Assembly: GCF_025758695.1 (NCBI RefSeq)
Contig: NZ_JANJQP010000003.1
Span: forward strand, 248,001 to 312,000
From: Oenococcus kitaharae
Lineage (GTDB): Bacteria > Bacillota > Bacilli > Lactobacillales > Lactobacillaceae
Length of the DNA stretch: 64,000 bases
Reading direction: 5' to 3'
The translations under genes and the position numbers were made by a program. A model generated the notes under the pieces. The model did no database searches. It worked only from the letters and a program-made list of their open reading frames with translations, and was not told where the DNA came from. Below are positions 60,149 to 64,000 of the stretch, in pieces; within the stretch, counting starts at the first letter, position 1; every line of letters begins with the position of its first letter.

Positions 60149-62606
60149 TCAATACACAACTTCAGCAAAAAATGTTTTACTTCTAGCCCAAGAACAGGCG
60201 AAGTATTTTAAACATGAAATTGTCGGTTCCGAACATTTGTTATTGGCTTTGGCACTCGAAAAAGATGGCTTGGCCAGCAAAGTTCTTCAAGACTATAACG
60301 TTACCGATGATGACATTAGAAATGAAATCGAACAATTTACAGGCTACGGTTCGCATGAGAATGTGACAGCCGGCTTTTTGGCTTATTCGCCAAAGGCACA
60401 GGAAATTTTAAAAAATGCTGCCTTACAGGCACAAAGCTTGGGTGCAAAAAAAATTGCGACAGAACATCTGTTGTTGGCTCTGCTAAATGACGAGTCCATT
60501 CTTAGTTCGAGGATTTTGGCCAGTCTTGATGTTCGTCTGCAGGATTTGACGAAAGCTGTTTTCAAGCGAATTGGTGTTGATCCAACGCAGCAGCGGGCAG
60601 CTCAGGTACAAAATCAGTCTAATCAAGCCGGAACGCCGACACTTGATTCAATGTCTCGGGATTTAACTGCGATGGCTCAGGCAGGCCAAATTGATCCAGT
60701 CGTCGGACGAGACCAAGAAGTCCATCGGGTGATTCAGATCTTGAGTCGCCGAACGAAAAATAATCCTGTCTTGATTGGTGAACCTGGTGTCGGAAAGACG
60801 GCGATTGCCGAAGGATTAGCCGAGAAAATCGTCAGTGGCCAAGTACCTTTTGATTTAGCTCATAAGCGTTTAATGGCATTGGATATGGGTGCTTTGATTG
60901 CTGGTACCAAATATCGTGGTGAGTTTGAAGATCGTTTAAAGAAAATTATTAATGAAATTCACAATGATGGGCAGGTCATTCTGTTTATTGATGAATTGCA
61001 TACATTAATAGGTGCAGGCGGTGCTGAAGGTGCATTGGACGCTTCAAATTTACTAAAGCCAGCTTTAGCTCGAGGTGAACTGCAGACAATCGGTGCGACG
61101 ACCTTTGATGAATATCAGAAGTATATTGAATCTGATCAGGCTTTGGAACGGCGTTTTGCCAGTGTAACGATTGATGAACCGAATGAAGATGATTCGGTAC
61201 AGATTTTAAAGGGTTTACGCCCTCGATATGAAGAACATCATCATGTTAATATTTCTGATCAGTCAATTGAAGCAGCGGTTAAATTAAGTTCGCGTTATAT
61301 CACGGATCGGTTCCTGCCGGATAAAGCGATTGATTTGATGGATGAAGCGGCAGCTAAAGTCAGAATTGATACGGTTCAGCCCGAAGATAAAAAAGCCGAA
61401 TTGGAAAAACACCTGGCACAGTTGCGGGATCAGTTGGATGATGCTGTTTCCTCTGGGGATTTTGATAAAGCCACTAAAATCCGTCAGGATGAAATCAAGA
61501 TTAGAAAACAATTAGCCTTGATTGAGACGGATACGTTAATTAATGGCAGCAAAGGTCATGGCTATGGTTTAACCGTGACTGAAAAAGATATTGCTGAAGT
61601 CGTTGGTCAGCAAACTGGCGTACCAGTGACACAGCTGCAGAAGTCGGAATCTGATCGTTTGCTGCATTTGGAGGCGATTCTGCATCGCCGAGTTGTTGGC
61701 CAAAACGAAGCCATCTCTGCTGTGGCACGGGCTATTCGTCGCGCACGGTCCGGTATCAAAGATCCTAGTCGGCCAATTGGTACCTTTATGTTCCTTGGGC
61801 CGACTGGTGTTGGAAAGACTGAATTGGCTAAAGCACTAGCTGAGGCAATGTTTGATTCGGAAGATAATATGATTCGTGTTGATATGTCTGAATACCAAGA
61901 GTCATACTCTGCTTCGCGTTTAATCGGTTCAGCACCCGGCTATGTCGGCTATGACGAAGGCGGACAATTAACTGAGCGCGTTCGCAATCATCCTTACTCG
62001 GTTGTTTTGCTAGATGAGGCTGAAAAGGCGCATCCTGATATCTTTAATTTATTGCTTCAAGTATTTGATGATGGCTATATGACGGATTCTAAAGGACGCA
62101 AGGTTGATTTTAGAAACACGATTATCATTATGACGTCGAATTTAGGTGCGACGCGTGTGCGCGATAACAAGCATGTTGGTTTTGGCGCCATTGAGCCGCA
62201 GGATAATTATCAGGCGATGTCCAGTGAAATTCGCGCAGCCTTAAAAGAAAGGTTCCGTCCGGAATTTATCAATCGAATTGATGAGACAATTATCTTCCAT
62301 TCTCTGAACAAGACTGAACTGCATAAAATCGTTGAATTAATGAGCCATGGTATTTTGGAGCGTGTCGCTGAACAAGGTGTTGCGATTAAAATGAGTAAAA
62401 CGGCCATTGACTTAGTTGCTCAAGCTGGATTTGATCCCGAATATGGTGCTCGTCCAATTCGCCGCGCCTTCCAAAATAATGTCGAAGATGTAGTGTCTGA
62501 CGCATTACTGTCCGGCAGAATCAAGGCTGGTGATTCGGTGACGGTAGGTGCTAAAAAAGGAAAAATCGATCTATTAATCCACAAACAAGCGGAAAAAAGT
62601 AAATGA
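60141..62606 (+). CDS. clpC: ATP-dependent Clp protease ATP-binding subunit ClpC
   Basis: ClpC unfolds proteins for ClpP. The 821-residue Hsp100 has two Clp_N repeats (about 3-140), AAA module 1 ([15 protein letters not shown]), a middle domain with a UVR motif (AHLRDQL-type segment, about 420-455), AAA module 2 ([18 protein letters not shown]) and a C-terminal ClpB_D2-small domain. The UVR-bearing middle domain separates ClpC from ClpB and ClpE. ATG 60141 overlaps the ctsR stop and is preferred over an upstream GTG-like start. It is repressed by CtsR. A terminator follows at 62616. Confidence 0.95.
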   Translation: MDNQYTTSAKNVLLLAQEQAKYFKHEIVGSEHLLLALALEKDGLASKVLQDYNVTDDDIRNEIEQFTGYGSHENVTAGFLAYSPKAQEILKNAALQAQSLGAKKIATEHLLLALLNDESILSSRILASLDVRLQDLTKAVFKRIGVDPTQQRAAQVQNQSNQAGTPTLDSMSRDLTAMAQAGQIDPVVGRDQEVHRVIQILSRRTKNNPVLIGEPGVGKTAIAEGLAEKIVSGQVPFDLAHKRLMALDMGALIAGTKYRGEFEDRLKKIINEIHNDGQVILFIDELHTLIGAGGAEGALDASNLLKPALARGELQTIGATTFDEYQKYIESDQALERRFASVTIDEPNEDDSVQILKGLRPRYEEHHHVNISDQSIEAAVKLSSRYITDRFLPDKAIDLMDEAAAKVRIDTVQPEDKKAELEKHLAQLRDQLDDAVSSGDFDKATKIRQDEIKIRKQLALIETDTLINGSKGHGYGLTVTEKDIAEVVGQQTGVPVTQLQKSESDRLLHLEAILHRRVVGQNEAISAVARAIRRARSGIKDPSRPIGTFMFLGPTGVGKTELAKALAEAMFDSEDNMIRVDMSEYQESYSASRLIGSAPGYVGYDEGGQLTERVRNHPYSVVLLDEAEKAHPDIFNLLLQVFDDGYMTDSKGRKVDFRNTIIIMTSNLGATRVRDNKHVGFGAIEPQDNYQAMSSEIRAALKERFRPEFINRIDETIIFHSLNKTELHKIVELMSHGILERVAEQGVAIKMSKTAIDLVAQAGFDPEYGARPIRRAFQNNVEDVVSDALLSGRIKAGDSVTVGAKKGKIDLLIHKQAEKSK

Positions 62607-62615
62607 GTGATCAGG

Positions 62616-62642
62616 GCCTGCCACTAATTGGTAGGCTTTTTT
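62616..62642 (+). terminator. Terminator of ctsR-clpC
   Basis: GCCTGCCA/TGGTAGGC 8-bp stem, loop CTAAT, six T residues, directly followed by the -10 of the NUDIX gene. Confidence 0.9.
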
Positions 62643-62645
62643 CAA

Positions 62646-62660
62646 TATAATGGTATTATG
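62646..62660 (+). promoter_or_regulatory. NUDIX gene promoter -10 with apparent leaderless ATG start
   Basis: A perfect TATAAT at 62646-62651 is followed after 6 nt by ATG 62658. There is no room for a ribosome-binding site between the terminator hairpin and the start. Confidence 0.62.
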
Positions 62661-63104
62661 GCTGATTATGTAAAAGATATTCGTGCAAAGGTTGGACACA
62701 TGCCGCTCATCATGGTTGGCGTTGGTGGGGCATATATCAAAGATGATAAAATTCTGCTGCAAGAACGTGCCGACACCGGCGGCTGGGGGCTGCCAGGCGG
62801 CTATATGGAATATGGCGAACGTGTTGAAGAGACGCTCAAACGGGAATTTAAAGAAGATGCCGGCTTGGAAATTTTGTCCTATCGTTTCCTAACTAATTTT
62901 GATCAGGAATTTTTCACTTATCCAAACGGTGATCAGACACAAGTATTGACACCTTTTTATCTCGTAACAGCTGTTAAAAATCAGCCGGCTGCATTTGATA
63001 AACATGAAACAAAAGCCATCGCTTTTTTTGATTTTGATCATTTGCCTGAGATCCATTTCGCATCACACAAAAAAATTCTGGCCTATTTGCAGACTTTGTT
63101 ATAA
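62658..63104 (+). CDS. NUDIX hydrolase
   Basis: NUDIX enzymes hydrolyse nucleoside diphosphates linked to another moiety. The 148-residue protein has the NUDIX box GYMEYGERVEETLKREFKEDAG (in parts; GX5EX7REX2E with the second Glu as Asp) at about 47-68, after LLQERADTGGWGLPGG. It is close to the ADP-ribose/NADH-type and YtkD-like short forms. ATG 62658, directly after a TATAAT box, is preferred over an earlier TTG inside the clpC terminator. Its last codons contain the -10 of the next leader. Substrate is unknown. Confidence 0.9.
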   Translation: MADYVKDIRAKVGHMPLIMVGVGGAYIKDDKILLQERADTGGWGLPGGYMEYGERVEETLKREFKEDAGLEILSYRFLTNFDQEFFTYPNGDQTQVLTPFYLVTAVKNQPAAFDKHETKAIAFFDFDHLPEIHFASHKKILAYLQTLL

Positions 63105-63105
63105 T
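63097..63105 (+). promoter_or_regulatory. Extended -10 promoter of the ABC-F leader
   Basis: TGT-TATAAT at 63097-63105, inside the last codons of the NUDIX gene. Predicted start about 63112. Confidence 0.65.
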
Positions 63106-63126
63106 AATTTTAAAGAGGTAAGTCCA

Positions 63127-63156
63127 GTGAAGAATACATTGATTTTAAATAGATAA
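63127..63156 (+). CDS. Nine-residue leader peptide before the ABC-F gene
   Basis: GTG 63127 opens a frame encoding MKNTLILNR and TAA. GAGG (63115-63118) lies 8 nt upstream. It sits 15 nt after the predicted transcription start and is followed by competing antiterminator and terminator hairpins. Short leader peptides of this kind drive ribosome-mediated attenuation of antibiotic-resistance ABC-F genes in Firmicutes. Translation is unproven. Confidence 0.7.
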   Translation: MKNTLILNR

Positions 63157-63164
63157 AATTCGAG

Positions 63165-63218
63165 ATTGGTGTATTTTTAATATTGTTTGAAACCACCGAT
63201 TTCTAAAAGGTGGTTTTT
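63165..63218 (+). promoter_or_regulatory. Attenuator of the ABC-F gene (antiterminator/terminator pair)
   Basis: The terminator is AAACCACC (63190-63197) with GGTGGTTT (63209-63216) and a T-run just before the ATG. ATTGGTG (63165-63171) can pair with CACCGAT (63194-63200), excluding the terminator. The terminator's right arm also holds the AAGGTGG ribosome-binding site, so the hairpin would block both transcription and initiation. Confidence 0.68.
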
Positions 63219-64000
63219 ATGTCTCTAAATATTACAAAATTAGAAAAAAGAGTTGATGGCCAACAGCTGTTTGCAGTTGACAAAGCGTTTATCGAAAATC
63301 GGGCGCGTGTTGGGGTTATCGGAGATAACGGTCAGGGCAAGACCACGCTCTTAAATATAATTGCTGGCCGAGATAAGGATTTTAGCGGGCAGCTGCACGT
63401 TAGTGGTTCTTTGGCCTTTGTTGCTCAAATAAATGATTTTGATCAGCTATCTGGCGGACAGCGTGTTCGACGTTTGATCGAAGAAGCTCTATTAAAGCGT
63501 CCGGATTTATTGATCTTGGATGAACCCACGACACATCTGGATCAGGAAAACGTCAATTGGCTGCTGGGCAGATTGAAAAAGTTTTCCGGCAGCGTGCTGG
63601 CTGTTTCTCATGACCGCTATTTTCTTGACCAGTTTGCTCAAGAAATCTGGGCTTTTCAGAACCATCAGTTGACAGTGTTTTCGTCAACTTTAAAAAATTT
63701 TTTGGACACACGGGCAGCACAAGCCGAAAGTCAAGCTGCGGCATTCAAGGAAAGCCGTAACAAGAAAAAGAAGCTCCAGAAGGCGGAAAACAGGGTTCGT
63801 GGCGAAGCACAAAGGATTAGCAATCATAGTGTACGGGATCCTTTTCATGCTAAAGTCGCCAAACAGATGTTTCAAGTGGCGAAAAATCTGCACCAACATA
63901 TGGATAATTTAAATGACGTTTCAAAACCTTTTGTCCAAAAAAAGCTGAAACTGCAGCATCCGCTTCATATGGCTGCCGGCAAAAACCTGATAAAAATTTT
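63219..64000 (+). CDS. ABC-F ATPase, antibiotic-resistance (Vga/Lsa-like) type, 3' end outside window
   Basis: ABC-F proteins bind the ribosomal E site and dislodge antibiotics. The visible 260 codons include the first ATPase domain: GDNGQGKTTLLNIIAG (Walker A, about 36-51), LSGGQRVRRLIEEAL (signature) only about 35 residues later, LLILDEPTTHLD (Walker B) and SHDRYFLDQF. A long basic linker begins near residue 160. The very short distance between Walker A and the signature is as in Vga/Lsa-type proteins. The leader peptide and attenuator in front support an antibiotic-inducible resistance role. The second ATPase domain lies outside the window. Confidence 0.85.
   Translation, partial: MSLNITKLEKRVDGQQLFAVDKAFIENRARVGVIGDNGQGKTTLLNIIAGRDKDFSGQLHVSGSLAFVAQINDFDQLSGGQRVRRLIEEALLKRPDLLILDEPTTHLDQENVNWLLGRLKKFSGSVLAVSHDRYFLDQFAQEIWAFQNHQLTVFSSTLKNFLDTRAAQAESQAAAFKESRNKKKKLQKAENRVRGEAQRISNHSVRDPFHAKVAKQMFQVAKNLHQHMDNLNDVSKPFVQKKLKLQHPLHMAAGKNLIKI

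Overview
The window comes from the low-GC Gram-positive genus Oenococcus (Lactobacillales). The evidence is the tmRNA tag AKNNEPSYALAA, a ctsR-clpC pair without mcsAB, PlsX-AcpP-Rnc-Smc-FtsY-YlxM-Ffh synteny, a heterofermenter-like gene set and a Cfa synthase. GC looks by eye to be in the low forties, which would suit an O. kitaharae-like species better than O. oeni, but I did not count it. There are no rRNA genes, insertion sequences, CRISPR arrays or intact prophages.

Layout. 1-10 kb: an LCP-family wall protein (cut by the window edge), a degenerate PAP2 protein, a deoxynucleoside kinase, a MacB-like permease with a catalytically dead ABC partner, serS, a DyP peroxidase, tRNA-Thr(AGU), an orphan permease, and brnQ behind an apparent branched-chain amino-acid attenuator. 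10-26 kb: tRNA-Leu and a housekeeping block (rpmB; asp23-fakA; recG-plsX-acpP; rnc-smc-ftsY-ylxM-ffh-mutS2), tightly packed with many ATGA overlaps, then a convergent flavodoxin gene. 26-33 kb: a 6S-like RNA with a CcpA site in its promoter, a T-box controlling thrS-pepC, cfa, a small membrane protein, tRNA-Glu(CUC) and tmRNA. 33-49 kb: a redox and carbonyl-stress island (aldo-keto reductases, SDRs, cupin, aldehyde dehydrogenase, flavodoxins, a ferric-reductase-like protein, MFS exporter, UvrA paralogue). Four promoters in it have the 19-bp-spacer dyad of MerR/AdhR-type regulators, and a MerR gene lies at its right end. 49-64 kb: pdxST, an AAA ATPase, a giant cell-envelope subtilase, an unknown protein, a MATE exporter, ctsR-clpC, a NUDIX hydrolase, and an ABC-F resistance-type protein (cut by the window edge) preceded by a leader peptide and terminator.

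How the genes work together. Several loci sense starvation or translation stress through leader RNA (brnQ attenuator, thrS T-box, ABC-F leader). The MerR-linked island would couple aldehyde/ketone reduction and oxidation to flavodoxins and a membrane haem/FAD reductase. One flavodoxin is predicted to sit outside the membrane, suggesting an unrecognised trans-membrane electron route. Several housekeeping genes (serS, recG, a NUDIX gene and probably a flavodoxin) have a -10 box only 6-7 nt before the start codon and no Shine-Dalgarno sequence, implying leaderless mRNAs.
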